A stretch of DNA of 64,000 bases from JACCTU01 sp963700495 (GCA_963700495.1 CAVOXT010000003.1:496001-560000), one strand, 5' to 3'. Positions 50,936-59,753 are shown, counted from the stretch's first letter. The notes: generated by a model not told the origin, from the sequence alone. A program made the numbers and translations.

Positions 50936-51576
50936 TCCGGGAGGCGCTTCCCGGCAACAGCGCGAAGATCCGGCTGCTGCTCGACCTCGTCGAGCGGCAG
51001 CCGGCTCGTGTCCTCGACGTCGGCTGCGGCGACCTCTCGCTCTGGGCCGCCGTGCGCGAACGTCCGGAGATCGTCGGCGTCGATGCGCGTCTGCCGCCGC
51101 CGCGCGTGGAAGGCGTCGAGACGCGCGTGCTGGACGCGCGCGAGCTCGACTACCGCGACGAGTTCGACGCGGTCGTCTCGACGCAGATGCTCGACGACGT
51201 CGCCGAGTGGCGCGACGTGCTGCGCGGCATGCGCGACGCGCTTCGCCCGGGCGGCGCGCTCTTCGTCACCTGCGACTCAGGGGACGTTCAGCGACCGTGG
51301 CGCGCGCGGCTGCGGCGGGTCCCGCCGGGTCCACGGCTCGATGAGCTCGGCGAGGCTGCGGGCGAGCTAAGCCTCGAGGTCGAGAAGCTCCGCCGCTACG
51401 GGCGCCGTGACCTGAAGCGCCGGCAGGGTGCGCTCGACGGCGACGGCCGGCTCGCGACGCTCGAGCTCGAGGAGTCGATCGAGCCGAGCGATCCCCGCGA
51501 GTGGGGACTGCTCTACCTCAGGGCGCGTCGCCCAGCCGCTCGATCACGACCTGGGGGATCCGCGCCGCCGGGCTGA
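50893..51576 (+). CDS. Class I SAM-dependent methyltransferase
   Basis: About 227 residues. The Rossmann-like SAM-binding core reads RVLDVGCGDLSLWAAV with the glycine-rich motif I, followed by motif II-like VVSTQMLDDVAEW and the post-I acidic residue in VGVDAR. The natural protein start is unclear. The family-like part begins at REALPGNSAKIRLLLDL just after the rhodanese stop, where no ATG, GTG or TTG is available; GTG 50893 inside the rhodanese gene is the nearest. The 3' end overlaps the convergent SDR gene by about 59 bp, and the last 12 residues (AARSRPGGSAPPG) look non-native. Substrate unknown. Confidence 0.72.
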   Translation: MGEPRGRADREDRLVREALPGNSAKIRLLLDLVERQPARVLDVGCGDLSLWAAVRERPEIVGVDARLPPPRVEGVETRVLDARELDYRDEFDAVVSTQMLDDVAEWRDVLRGMRDALRPGGALFVTCDSGDVQRPWRARLRRVPPGPRLDELGEAAGELSLEVEKLRRYGRRDLKRRQGALDGDGRLATLELEESIEPSDPREWGLLYLRARRPAARSRPGGSAPPG

Positions 51577-52198
51577 GCCGAAGCAGCAGGCGCACGACCT
51601 CCGCGCAGTCCTCGGGCTGGATCATCTGCTCAGAGCTCATCGCCGTCCACGACGCCATCGGCGTGTCGACAAAGCCGGGACAGATCGCGCAGAGACGGAT
51701 GCCGTCGGGCTCGAGCTCGCTGTTCAGCGTCTTCGTCAGCGAGATCAGGCCTGCCTTCGAGGCGCCGTACGCCGCGAGGCCGGGAGTGGGAATCGTGCCG
51801 GCGATCGACGCAAGGTTCACGACGAGGCCGCGCGACTCCCGTAGGTGCGGCACCGCCGCACGCGTCACGACGAACGCGCCGCGCAGGTTGACGCCGAACT
51901 GGAGGTCCCACTTCTTCGTCGTCAGCTGCTCGGTCGCGCCGCCGATGCCAACCCCGGCGGAGTTGACGAGCACGTCCAGCCGGCCGAAGCGTTCCACGTG
52001 CTCGCGAACGAGGCGCTCGCAGTCCTCCTCGTCGGCGACGTTTGCGACGACAGCGTGTGCGCCGAGGTCTGCGGCAGCGGCGTCGACCTTCTCCTGCGTG
52101 CGCGCAGCGATCGTCAGCTCGAGCCCTTCTTCCCGAAGCATCCGCGCGATCGCGAGGCCGATCCCGGAAGAGCCCCCAGTGATCAGCGCCGCACGCAT
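51518..52198 (-). CDS. Short-chain dehydrogenase/reductase (SDR)
   Basis: A 226-residue NAD(P)-dependent classical SDR. Motifs are ITGGSSGIGLAIARML (cofactor loop), DVLVNSAGVGIGG (NAG region), VVNLASIAGTIPT (catalytic Ser) and AAYGASKAGLI (YxxxK). It starts at ATG 52198. It converges on the methyltransferase gene and diverges from selD across a 204-bp gap that contains several hairpins. Substrate unknown. It is not closely similar to the SDR at 42.5 kb. Confidence 0.9.
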   Translation of the reverse strand: MRAALITGGSSGIGLAIARMLREEGLELTIAARTQEKVDAAAADLGAHAVVANVADEEDCERLVREHVERFGRLDVLVNSAGVGIGGATEQLTTKKWDLQFGVNLRGAFVVTRAAVPHLRESRGLVVNLASIAGTIPTPGLAAYGASKAGLISLTKTLNSELEPDGIRLCAICPGFVDTPMASWTAMSSEQMIQPEDCAEVVRLLLRLSPAARIPQVVIERLGDAP

Positions 52199-52223
52199 GT
52201 GCGATCTGTAGCAGGTTCGCAGT

Positions 52224-52345
52224 CGCGCGTGCCGAAAGCACGCGCGGGGGAGCTGGAAGGCTCCTCCCTCTCCCCTGAGGCGACGGCGGCCAACAGGCCG
52301 CCGTCGTCCGGTTCTCCTGACGGGAATAACGCCGAACCGCCCGTC
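52224..52345 (+). promoter_or_regulatory. Hairpin-rich leader between divergent SDR and selD genes
   Basis: The 204-bp gap (52199-52402) holds four consecutive stem-loops. They are CGCGCGTGC/GCACGCGCG (52224-52246, loop CGAAA), GGAGC/GCTCC (52249-52264), CGACGGCGGCC/GGCCGCCGTCG (52281-52306, loop AACA) and GACGGG/CCCGTC (52319-52345). Such a series fits a structured 5' leader of selD. I see no known riboswitch consensus and no tRNA-Sec. Confidence 0.5.
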
Positions 52346-52402
52346 GTCTATGGACGAAAGGACTACGGCTGCCTACAGTTGCGGCGGAGAGAGGAGCCCA
52401 GG

Positions 52403-53440
52403 ATGTCCCCCGAGACCGAGACGGTCAAGCTCACGGACCTCGCGAGCTGCGGTGGTTGCGCGGCGAAGTACTCGGCCGCGCGGCTCGAGGAGTTGCTGCG
52501 CGGGTTCGTGCCGGTCGAGTCCGAGAATCTGCTGGTCGGGCTCGCGCCTGCCGACGACGCGGCCGTGTACCGCCTCGACGACGAGCGCGCGCTCATCTTC
52601 ACGCTCGACTTCTTTCCTCCGGTCGTCGACGATCCGAGCGACTACGGCGCGATCGCGGCGACGAACGCGCTCAACGACGTGTTCGCGATGGGGGGTACGC
52701 CGCTGCTCGCACTCTCGATCGCCGCCTTCCCGGAGTCCCTGCCGACCGAGATGCTCGGCGCGATCTTCGCTGCGGCCGACGCACAGGTCCGCGCGGCGGG
52801 CGGCCTGCTCGCCGGTGGACATACGATCCGCGACGAGGAGCCGAAGTACGGGCTCGCCGTCGTCGGCACCGTTCATCCCGAGGGGATCTGGCCAAAGAAC
52901 GGCGCACGCCCCGGCGACGCGCTCTTCCTGACGAAGCCGCTCGGCACCGGGCTGGTGATGTCGGGCTACAAGAAGCGGCTGACCGGCACCATGCCGCTCG
53001 AGCGCGCGATCCACTGGATGCGCATTCTCAACAAGGACGCCGCTGAGGTGCTGCGCGGCGTCTCACCGAACGCCGTCACCGACGTGACGGGCTTCGGGCT
53101 GTTCGGCCACGCACACGAGATGGCTTCGCGCAGCGGCGTCGCGTTCGTGCTCGAGTCTGAGCGCTTCCCTGCGATCGACGGCGCACTCGACATGGCGCGC
53201 AAGGGCGTGCGCACGAGCGGCGACCCTCGCAACCGCGACTTTGCGTCGCCGCACACGACGTTCGAGCGCGTCGCGGAGACGTTCGTCGCGCTGGGCTACG
53301 ACCCGCAGACTGCCGGCGGCCTGCTCGTCTCGATCCCGCGCGAGCGTGGACCGGCGCTCGAGGCTGAGTTCGAGCGGCGCGGGCTGTTCGTCCGCAGAGT
53401 GGGCGCCGTGGAGGAGGGGGCAGGAGTCTTCGTTCGTTGA
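52403..53440 (+). CDS. selD: Selenide, water dikinase
   Basis: A 345-residue enzyme that makes selenophosphate, the selenium donor for selenocysteine and selenouridine synthesis. The N-terminal loop SCGGCAAKYS holds the catalytic Cys (about residue 19) and Lys (about 22) in the C-x-x-K spacing. The ATP-binding AIR-synthetase fold has DDAAVYRLDDERALIFTLDFF, TNALNDVFAMGG and AGGHTIRDEEPKYGL. The start is ATG 52403 behind GAGAGGAG. No selA, selB, selC or selU is in the window. The window also has a Mo hydroxylase and a MocA-like gene, so a selenium-containing molybdenum enzyme is possible but unproven. The NMN adenylyltransferase gene starts at the stop. Confidence 0.94.
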   Translation: MSPETETVKLTDLASCGGCAAKYSAARLEELLRGFVPVESENLLVGLAPADDAAVYRLDDERALIFTLDFFPPVVDDPSDYGAIAATNALNDVFAMGGTPLLALSIAAFPESLPTEMLGAIFAAADAQVRAAGGLLAGGHTIRDEEPKYGLAVVGTVHPEGIWPKNGARPGDALFLTKPLGTGLVMSGYKKRLTGTMPLERAIHWMRILNKDAAEVLRGVSPNAVTDVTGFGLFGHAHEMASRSGVAFVLESERFPAIDGALDMARKGVRTSGDPRNRDFASPHTTFERVAETFVALGYDPQTAGGLLVSIPRERGPALEAEFERRGLFVRRVGAVEEGAGVFVR

Positions 53441-53967
53441 GCCGGCGCGGCATGATCCACGGCCGGTTCCAGCCGTTCCACAGGGGCCATCTCGAGTACC
53501 TCGCAGGCGCGGCGGAACGCTCCGACGAGGTATTCGTCGGGATCACGAACCCCGACCCTGCGAGGATCAAGCCGGAGCCCTCGGATCCGCTGCGCCACCT
53601 GCCCGAGTCGAACCCCTGGTCGTACGCGGAGCGTCTCTTGATGGTGAAGGCCGCTTCGGTCGACCTCGAGCTCGAGCTCTCGCGGGTGCACGTGATCCCG
53701 TTTCCGGTCAACGAGCCCGAGCTCTGGCCCGCGTACGTCCCCGACGGCGTGACGCAGTTCATCCGCCTGTTCTCGGACTGGGGCGGGACGAAGCTCGATC
53801 GCCTGCGCGCCGCGGGCTACGAGGTCGTCGTGCTCGACGAGGGCGTCGAGAAAGGCGTCTCCGGTGCCGACGTGCGCGCGGCGCTGCGCGACGGCGGTGA
53901 TTGGGAGCCGCTCGTTCCGACGGGCGTCGCGCGCGTGATTCGATCGCTCGAGCGCGTCCCGGTCTAG
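53437..53967 (+). CDS. Nicotinamide-nucleotide adenylyltransferase-like (NadM-type) protein
   Basis: About 176 residues, a cytidylyltransferase-like nucleotidyl transferase. The N-terminal signature MIHGRFQPFHRGHLEYLAG has the HxGH motif of the nucleotidyltransferase superfamily. FVGITNPDP, SYAERLLMVKAAS and the C-terminal GVSGADVRAALRDGGDW (ISGxxVR-like) match the archaeal NadM group that makes NAD from NMN and ATP. The start is TTG 53437 overlapping the selD stop, or ATG 53452. The substrate could also be another nucleotide or pantetheine phosphate, but the sequence favours NMN. Confidence 0.82.
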   Translation: MSRRGMIHGRFQPFHRGHLEYLAGAAERSDEVFVGITNPDPARIKPEPSDPLRHLPESNPWSYAERLLMVKAASVDLELELSRVHVIPFPVNEPELWPAYVPDGVTQFIRLFSDWGGTKLDRLRAAGYEVVVLDEGVEKGVSGADVRAALRDGGDWEPLVPTGVARVIRSLERVPV

Positions 53968-54073
53968 ATGGTTGATGCCACGTCTCGCGCGTCCCACGGC
54001 CCGGTCTGGCGCGTCTGGGCCGCACGCGCCGGCCCGCGCCCCGGAACGAGCGATCTCATGGCATCAGCCATCT
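53966..54073 (+). promoter_or_regulatory. Structured RNA element closed by a 15-bp stem before the phosphoglycerate mutase
   Basis: AGATGGTTGATGCCA (53966-53980) pairs with TGGCATCAGCCATCT (54059-54073) with one mismatch, enclosing 78 bases. An inner hairpin GGCGCGT/ACGCGCC lies at 54008-54030. The 3' arm ends one base before the ATG at 54075, so the stem would block the ribosome site. This could be a cis-regulatory RNA; no known class was recognised. Confidence 0.5.
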
Positions 54074-54074
54074 G

Positions 54075-55323
54075 ATGTACCCGATCGTCGTCGTCCTGCT
54101 CGACGGGCTCGGCGACCGTGCACACGACGTTCTCGGCGGGCTGACCGGGAACGAGGCCGCGCGGACGCCGAACCTCGACGCGCTCTGCTCTCGAGCATCG
54201 TGCGGGGTTCTGTACGCGGTCGGGCCGGGGCGGGCGCCGTCGTCCGAGGTCGCACACTGGTCGATGCTCGGCTACCGGCCCGATGAGTTTCCGGGGCGCG
54301 CGGTCTTCGAGGCCGTCGGGCGCGGCCAGCCGGTCTCCGACGAGCACGTGTTCGCGTACGCGGCACTTCGCCCCGCGGAGCGCCGCGACGGCGCCTGGTG
54401 GCTGACGGGGCGGCCGGACCCCGACCGTGACGCGGAGGAGGCTGAGCGTCTCGTCGAGCGTTGCGCGGAGATCGAGCGTCGACGGGCTGGCGTTCTCGCT
54501 CACGCACGTCTGGCGAGGCGAGGCCGTGCTTCGTGTCGCAGGCGGTGCCGACCCCCGGGTCACCGACAGCGACGCGTTCTTCCGCGATCGTCATCCCGTG
54601 CTGCGCCCGCAGGCGACGGCGCCGGAAGCCGAGCGCACGGCCCGCGCGGCGGAGGAGTGGTCGCGGGAGGTGATGCGCCGGCTCGAAGGCGGGCGGTTCA
54701 ACGTGATCACGCTGAAGTGGTGGGGACGCCCGACGCGCGTACCGTCGTTTCTCGAGCGGCACGGTGTCGGCGGCTCGTTCATCGGAGAGTCCGCGTTCCT
54801 GCGCGGCCTCGGCGCATACGTCGGGCTCGAGCCGATCGCGGAGCCGGAGACGGACGATCCGGTCGACGACCTGCGGCGCCGTTTCGCGCACGTACGTTCG
54901 CGGTTGGACGGAGGTGACACGTTCGTCTTCGTGCACCAGAAGACGACCGACGCGGCGGGGCACACGAAGGACCCACGCGTCAAGCAGGCGACGATCGAGC
55001 GGTTGGACGAGGCGTTCGCAGAGCTGCCGAGCGACGGCGGAATCGTCTGTCTCACCGGTGACCACGCGACGCCTGCCTCGCCTGACGTGATCCACTCTGG
55101 CGATCCCGTTCCACTTGTGATCGCAGGCCCTGGTGTCCGCGCCGACGACGTCGAGGCCTTCGGCGAAACGACCTGCGCGCGCGGGATCCTCGGCCGTCTG
55201 CGGGGACCCGACCTGATGCCTGTGCTGCTGAACGCTGCCGACCGGCCGCTCTTCCTCGGCTCGCGACCGACGCCCTTTGACGGCGCCGACGGGTACCCGG
55301 CGCTTCTCGACCCGCTGAATTGA
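54075..55323 (+). CDS. apgM: 2,3-bisphosphoglycerate-independent phosphoglycerate mutase (ApgM type), one frameshift
   Basis: A metal-dependent mutase of the alkaline phosphatase superfamily that interconverts 3- and 2-phosphoglycerate. The start is ATG 54075 with VVVLLDGLGDRAHDVLGG containing the first metal ligand. AARTPNLDALCSRASCGVLY carries the Thr/Ser active-site region. A single extra C near 54477 (in EIE-VDGLAFSLTHVW) shifts the frame. The remaining 285 residues (FVFVHQKTTDAAGHTKD, VCLTGDHATPASPDVIHSGD) give the His and Asp ligands of the second metal. Corrected length is about 415 residues, normal for ApgM. The isolated indel probably is a sequencing error. Confidence 0.86.
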
Positions 55324-55343
55324 CGCTTCGCTACGCTCGCCGG

Positions 55344-56264
55344 GTGGATGCCGAGGCGCACGTTGCCCCACCGGCCCGCTCGTTCGCGCTCGCACCGTCG
55401 GTCTTCAGGACGCTCGCGACGGCGTCGGCGATCTCGCTCTACGTGATCATCGTCAGCGGCGCGACAGTTCGCCTGACGGGCTCGGGCCTCGGTTGCGAGG
55501 GTTGGCCCGGCTGCACCCCCGGCGCCGTCTTCCCGGAGAAGGACTACCACTCGTTCGTCGAGTTCGGGAACCGTGTCGTCAGCCTCTTCCCGATCCTGCT
55601 CTCGCTCGGGACGGCGATCGCGTCGCGCTTCCTGCGCACGCTGCCGGGCTGGGTCCGGATCGCCGCCTGGGTCGCCGCGCTGGGCACGATTGCGCAGGCG
55701 CCGCTCGGGCTGATCACGGTCCGACTCGACCTCGACCCCGTCGCCGTCATGTCGCACTTCCTGCTCGCCGTGGTCGTGCTCGCAGCGGCCGTCATCGTCG
55801 CCGTCGAGGCCCGGCGTGCCGAGGTCGGGGGGGCGGCCCCGTTCGTGTCGCTGCGCGTGCGCCGCTTCGCTCTCGCCTTCGCCGCGCTGACGCTGGCGGT
55901 GGTCTTCACGGGGACGCTCGTCACGGCCGGCGGGCCGCATGCCGGCGACCCGGACGTCGTCGACCGGCTCGGGGACCTCCAGCGCGCGATCTGGGTGCAC
56001 GTTCGCGTGACCGCAGTGTTCGGCCTTACGCTGCTCGGGCTCGTCTGGTATCTCCGGCGCGCGCCGCTCGGCGTCCGGCGCGTCGCCTACCTGCTGCTCG
56101 GGCTCGCTGCGACCCAGGCGGCGGTCGGGGAGCTCCAGTGGAGGAACGCGCTGCCCTGGTGGCTCGTGCTCATTCACGTGGCTCTCGCGGCGGGCATCTG
56201 GGCCACCACCGTGTGGCTCGTGATGCTCTTCTGGCGCCCAACCTCCTCGAGCCTTCGGACGTAG
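55344..56264 (+). CDS. ctaA: Heme A synthase (CtaA/COX15)
   Basis: About 306 residues with eight hydrophobic segments. It hydroxylates heme O to heme A for aa3 cytochrome oxidase. The first external loop carries SGLGCEGWPGCTPGAVFP with the conserved Cys pair. Heme-binding His residues appear in FGNRVVSL-like helices and in AVMSHFLLAVV, IWVHVRVTAVF and LVLIHVALAAG. Start is GTG 55344; an in-frame TTG at 55320 overlapping the preceding stop is also possible. Gene order suggests cotranscription with the mutase. The oxidase subunits are not in the window. Confidence 0.92.
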   Translation: MDAEAHVAPPARSFALAPSVFRTLATASAISLYVIIVSGATVRLTGSGLGCEGWPGCTPGAVFPEKDYHSFVEFGNRVVSLFPILLSLGTAIASRFLRTLPGWVRIAAWVAALGTIAQAPLGLITVRLDLDPVAVMSHFLLAVVVLAAAVIVAVEARRAEVGGAAPFVSLRVRRFALAFAALTLAVVFTGTLVTAGGPHAGDPDVVDRLGDLQRAIWVHVRVTAVFGLTLLGLVWYLRRAPLGVRRVAYLLLGLAATQAAVGELQWRNALPWWLVLIHVALAAGIWATTVWLVMLFWRPTSSSLRT

Positions 56265-56270
56265 ACTTGG

Positions 56271-57164
56271 ATGATGGGAGAGCTTCGAGTCGCGTCGCGG
56301 CCGACCCTGCGGCGCCCCGTGCTGATCACGGCCTTCCGGGGCTGGAACGACGGTGGCCAGGGCGCCTCGCTGGCAGCCGGATTCCTCGCCCGCTCGTGGC
56401 GCGCGGTGCGCTTTGCGGACATCGACCCGGAGGAGTTCTTCGACTTCCAGGCGACGCGCCCACACGTCTCGCTCGTCGACGGCGTCACTCGCCAGATCGA
56501 CTGGCCCGATAACGCCTTCTACCACGCGGCGATTCCCGGCACCGAGCGCGACGCACTGCTCATGCTCGGGGTCGAGCCGAACGTCCGCTGGCGCACCTTC
56601 ACGACGCTCGTCGCCGACCTCGCTGCGGAGTTCAACGTCGAGCTCGTCGTGACGCTCGGCTCGCTGCTCGCCGACGTGCCACACACAAGGCCTTCTCCCG
56701 TCACGGGGAGCGCGTCGGACGCTGGGCTCGTCCAACGGCTCGGGTTGCAGCCGTCGCGCTACGAGGGGCCAACCGGCATCGTCGGCGTCCTCCACGATGC
56801 GTGCAAGCACGCCGGTCTACCTTCGGCGAGCCTCTGGGCGGCCGTGCCGCACTACGTCTCGCTCGCTCCCAGTCCACGCGCCGCGCTCGCGCTCTGCCGC
56901 CGGCTGGGCGACCTGCTCCAAGCCGAGATCGACACGGCGGAGCTCGAGGAGGCGAGCGAGTCGTACTCCCAGCAGGTGACCGAAGCCGTGGCCTCGGATC
57001 CGGAGACGGCTGCGTATGTCGAAGAGCTCGAGCAGCGAACGGAGGAGATCGAGGAGGAGGCGGACCTCCCCTCAGGCGACGCGATCGCCGCGGAGCTGAC
57101 CCGCTATCTCCGGGAGCGCGAGAAGGACAACGGCGGGCCCGACGGCCCGCGCGAGCAGCCCTAG
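56271..57164 (+). CDS. PAC2-family (proteasome assembly chaperone-like) protein
   Basis: A 297-residue protein of the PAC2 family found in actinobacteria and archaea. VLITAFRGWNDGGQGASLAAGFL is the family N-terminus, VVTLGSLLADVPHTRPSPVTGSA and GPTGIVGVLHDACKHAGLPSASLWAAVPHYVS follow. The C-terminal 80 residues are strongly acidic and helical (coiled-coil-like, with EELEQRTEEIEEEADLP). Family members are thought to help proteasome or other complex assembly. No proteasome genes are in the window. It ends 4 bp inside the helicase gene stop in convergent orientation. Confidence 0.88.
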   Translation: MMGELRVASRPTLRRPVLITAFRGWNDGGQGASLAAGFLARSWRAVRFADIDPEEFFDFQATRPHVSLVDGVTRQIDWPDNAFYHAAIPGTERDALLMLGVEPNVRWRTFTTLVADLAAEFNVELVVTLGSLLADVPHTRPSPVTGSASDAGLVQRLGLQPSRYEGPTGIVGVLHDACKHAGLPSASLWAAVPHYVSLAPSPRAALALCRRLGDLLQAEIDTAELEEASESYSQQVTEAVASDPETAAYVEELEQRTEEIEEEADLPSGDAIAAELTRYLREREKDNGGPDGPREQP

Positions 57165-59719
57165 GGGGTCTCGGCCGGGGCGGCCGGGGCGGCCGGCGCC
57201 TCTGCAGGCTTGCCGTTTTGCTGCTGCTGCCTTTGCGCGGTCGTCGCGGCGCCCTCGCCGGGCTTCTTCTTGCGCCGCCGCCTGCGCCGCTTGCGCGAGG
57301 GCTGCGTCTTCGGCTGCGGCAGGCTCTCCGCGAGCGCGAACGCGACCTCCTGAATCGGCCCGAGGCGCTCCCGCGCCGCATCGAGCAGCTTCGTCGCCCG
57401 CGGCGTGTACGCCTCCGCCGAGGCGAGCAGTGCGGCGCCCACCGGCTTCGGCAGCTCGAGCGCCGTGTTGACGAGCTTCGCTGCGTTCTCCTCGTGCCGG
57501 TGTCCGCGCGAGTTGGCGAGCGCGCCGAGCAGCCGCTTCGCCTCCGGGTATTCCTGCGACGCCTTGCGGTCGAGCACCTTCCGCGCGGCGTGGGCGAGCC
57601 GCCACGTCCAGCGCGAGAGGATCTGGTCCGGGGCATCCGCGTTCCCCTCCCCGATCGCACGCAGGAGCGTTCGGATCCCACCCAGCCGATCCTTGTCCCA
57701 CGTCGGCGCCGAGATGACGAGGGTGACGAGGTCGTCGAAGTCGGCGCGGTCGACGCGCATCGAGACGCGGTCTGCGAGCGCCATCAGGCGGAGCCGCCGG
57801 TTCGGGTTCTCCGCAGCGCAGGTCGCCAAGAACTGCTCGAGCGCGCCCTTCGTCGCCCGCCCGGTCGTCAGCTTCTCGACGAACTGGGTCCGCTCCTCGA
57901 AGCGGATCTGCCGGCCGGCGATCGATGCCCAGTAGCGCTGCTCGTCGTCGTCGAGGTACTTCGGGTCGACGCGCTGCCACTCGCGCTGGATCACGGCGAG
58001 CCGGCGCCGCACGTCGGGCGTCACCGGCACGAGCCACGAAGCCGGCGTCAGCTTTCGCTTTGCACGCCGCTGGATCCGTCGCCGCGGTGCGGGCGTGACG
58101 CGCGCACCTTCGCGGTAGAAGTCCGCGTCGAGCAGCGAGTGCAGCGAGACGACGCGTTCGTTGTGCGTTGCGCCCTTCGGAACGAAGTCGACGACGACGC
58201 CCGCCTCCTTGCGCGGGTGGATGCGCATGATCCGCCCGATGCGCTGCTGGTAGACGCGGCGCGAGGCCGTCGGTGCGAGGTGCATGCACACGGTCGCACG
58301 CGGCGAGTTCCAACCCTCGGCGAGCAGCATCGCGTTGATCAGGACGTTGATCTCTCCTCGCTCGTACGCTGCGAGCGTCTCGGCGAGGCGCACGGGCGGC
58401 GTACGGCCCGAGACGGCCTCTGCCTTGATCCCGACCGCCCGGAACTCCTGCGCGAGGTGGTATGCGTGGTCGACACCGGCTGCGTAGACGATGCCCGGCG
58501 TGTTGTCGAATCGCTCGCGGTAGAGCGACGCCGCTGCGAGGTTGAGCGCCTGGTGGTCGAGGGCTCTTGCCAGTGCCTCCTGATCGAAGTCGCCGCCGAT
58601 GATCGGCACGTTGTTGATCGCCGCCACCGGCGGCACGCGCAGGGAACGCAGCGGCGCGATCAACCCGCGACGCGCGGCCTCGGCGAGGGGCAGGTCGTCG
58701 ACCGAGGCCGGGAAGACGTCCGAGACCTGCTTGGCGATCAGCTGCTCGGTCGCGGTCATCCCGATGTAGAGCGGCTCGTGGTAGGACCGGATCGCCTGCG
58801 ACGTCTTCTCGCCGAGCGCCGTGTGGGCCTCGTCGGCGATCACGAGGTGGTAAGCGTGGCGCGAGATCTCGTCGACGTGCCGCGCAAACCAGGCGTACGT
58901 CTGGATCGTGATCGGATCCTCGCGCGGCGGCTTCTCCCCTCGCAGGATGGCGGGTGCGAAGCGCTCGCCGTAGCCCTCGGTCGTGAGGTCTCGGTTGAAC
59001 TGCTGCACGAGGAGGCGGCGGTGCGTGAGGATCAGCACACCGAGCGTGCGCGAGGCCTCGACGAAGCCGGCTGCGGCGATCGTCTTGCCGGAAGCGGTCG
59101 GGTGGCGGAAGCGGAACCGCCGAACGGCGCCGGGATCGGGCCCGCGGTAGACGTCTTCCTCGATGTCCTCGTCCGGCTCCTCCTCGAGCAACCCGAGCTC
59201 GTCTTCCGGCTCTTCCTCGACGGGCTCGCGGATCTCCTCGGCAACTGCCTCGACGGCGGCGCCGTTGCCGTTCCCGTTTTCCTTCTGGTTCGTGTGGATC
59301 AGCTCGGTCAGCATCCCGGCGAGTGCGTCGACCTGGTGGCGTCGGAGCTCAGTCCCGGACGCCAGCGTCGGCCTCTCTTCGACGAGGACGCGCTCCAACC
59401 CGAGCATCAGCCCGTACCGGACCTTCCAGCCGTACGACGGAGCAGGAAGCCCGCGGGCGATCTCGGCAATGGCGTCGTCGAGCGCGCGCCGCCTCGCCGT
59501 GCCGGGAGCGAGCACCTCGGGGGCGCTCTCGCCGTCGTGGAGGAAAGCTTCGCCCGCCCACGTCTGGGCCTCTCGCGCCGCCTCGGCGAGTTGTGCGCCC
59601 GCGAGCGGCGAATCGGTGAACTGGTCGGTCGTCGTTGCCACGATCGCAGCGCCAAGTCGCGCTGCAGCTTCCATCAGAGGTGCGGCCCGGTTTGACCCCA
59701 ACTCGGGCGTCGCTCCCAC
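57161..59719 (-). CDS. DEAD/DEAH-box superfamily 2 helicase with acidic insert and basic tail
   Basis: About 852 residues. RRHQ near residue 125 is the Q-like motif and HPTASGKT near 206 the Walker A. Between them lies an Asn/Gly-rich then strongly acidic segment (residues about 145-190). Further helicase motifs are IADEAHTALG (II), GMTAT (III) and QQRIGRIMRI (VI). The helicase core is followed by about 300 helical residues and a C-terminal KRRRRRRKKK cluster with a Gln/Pro/Ala tail. GTG 59719 is preferred because TACAAT lies immediately upstream, as in a leaderless promoter. It is probably a DNA or RNA helicase of restriction-repair (type III/UvrB-like) type; partner genes are not adjacent. 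Confidence 0.85.
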   Translation of the reverse strand: MGATPELGSNRAAPLMEAAARLGAAIVATTTDQFTDSPLAGAQLAEAAREAQTWAGEAFLHDGESAPEVLAPGTARRRALDDAIAEIARGLPAPSYGWKVRYGLMLGLERVLVEERPTLASGTELRRHQVDALAGMLTELIHTNQKENGNGNGAAVEAVAEEIREPVEEEPEDELGLLEEEPDEDIEEDVYRGPDPGAVRRFRFRHPTASGKTIAAAGFVEASRTLGVLILTHRRLLVQQFNRDLTTEGYGERFAPAILRGEKPPREDPITIQTYAWFARHVDEISRHAYHLVIADEAHTALGEKTSQAIRSYHEPLYIGMTATEQLIAKQVSDVFPASVDDLPLAEAARRGLIAPLRSLRVPPVAAINNVPIIGGDFDQEALARALDHQALNLAAASLYRERFDNTPGIVYAAGVDHAYHLAQEFRAVGIKAEAVSGRTPPVRLAETLAAYERGEINVLINAMLLAEGWNSPRATVCMHLAPTASRRVYQQRIGRIMRIHPRKEAGVVVDFVPKGATHNERVVSLHSLLDADFYREGARVTPAPRRRIQRRAKRKLTPASWLVPVTPDVRRRLAVIQREWQRVDPKYLDDDEQRYWASIAGRQIRFEERTQFVEKLTTGRATKGALEQFLATCAAENPNRRLRLMALADRVSMRVDRADFDDLVTLVISAPTWDKDRLGGIRTLLRAIGEGNADAPDQILSRWTWRLAHAARKVLDRKASQEYPEAKRLLGALANSRGHRHEENAAKLVNTALELPKPVGAALLASAEAYTPRATKLLDAARERLGPIQEVAFALAESLPQPKTQPSRKRRRRRRKKKPGEGAATTAQRQQQQNGKPAEAPAAPAAPAETP

Positions 59720-59725
59720 ATTGTA
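59720..59725 (-). promoter_or_regulatory. -10 element (TACAAT) directly before the helicase start
   Basis: On the minus strand TACAAT ends directly before the GTG at 59719. The consensus -10 match and its closeness to the start codon support a leaderless or nearly leaderless mRNA, though a gap of 5-8 bases would be more usual; a start at a later codon is possible. No convincing -35 is seen. Confidence 0.4.
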
Positions 59726-59753
59726 GACGATCCGACCGGTAGAAGTTGTGACC

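Noticed and set aside
52199..52402. tRNA-Sec (selC) beside selD
   Set aside because: The gap has hairpins but no acceptor stem, no TCA anticodon loop and no GGTTCGAxTCC T-loop in a tRNA layout.
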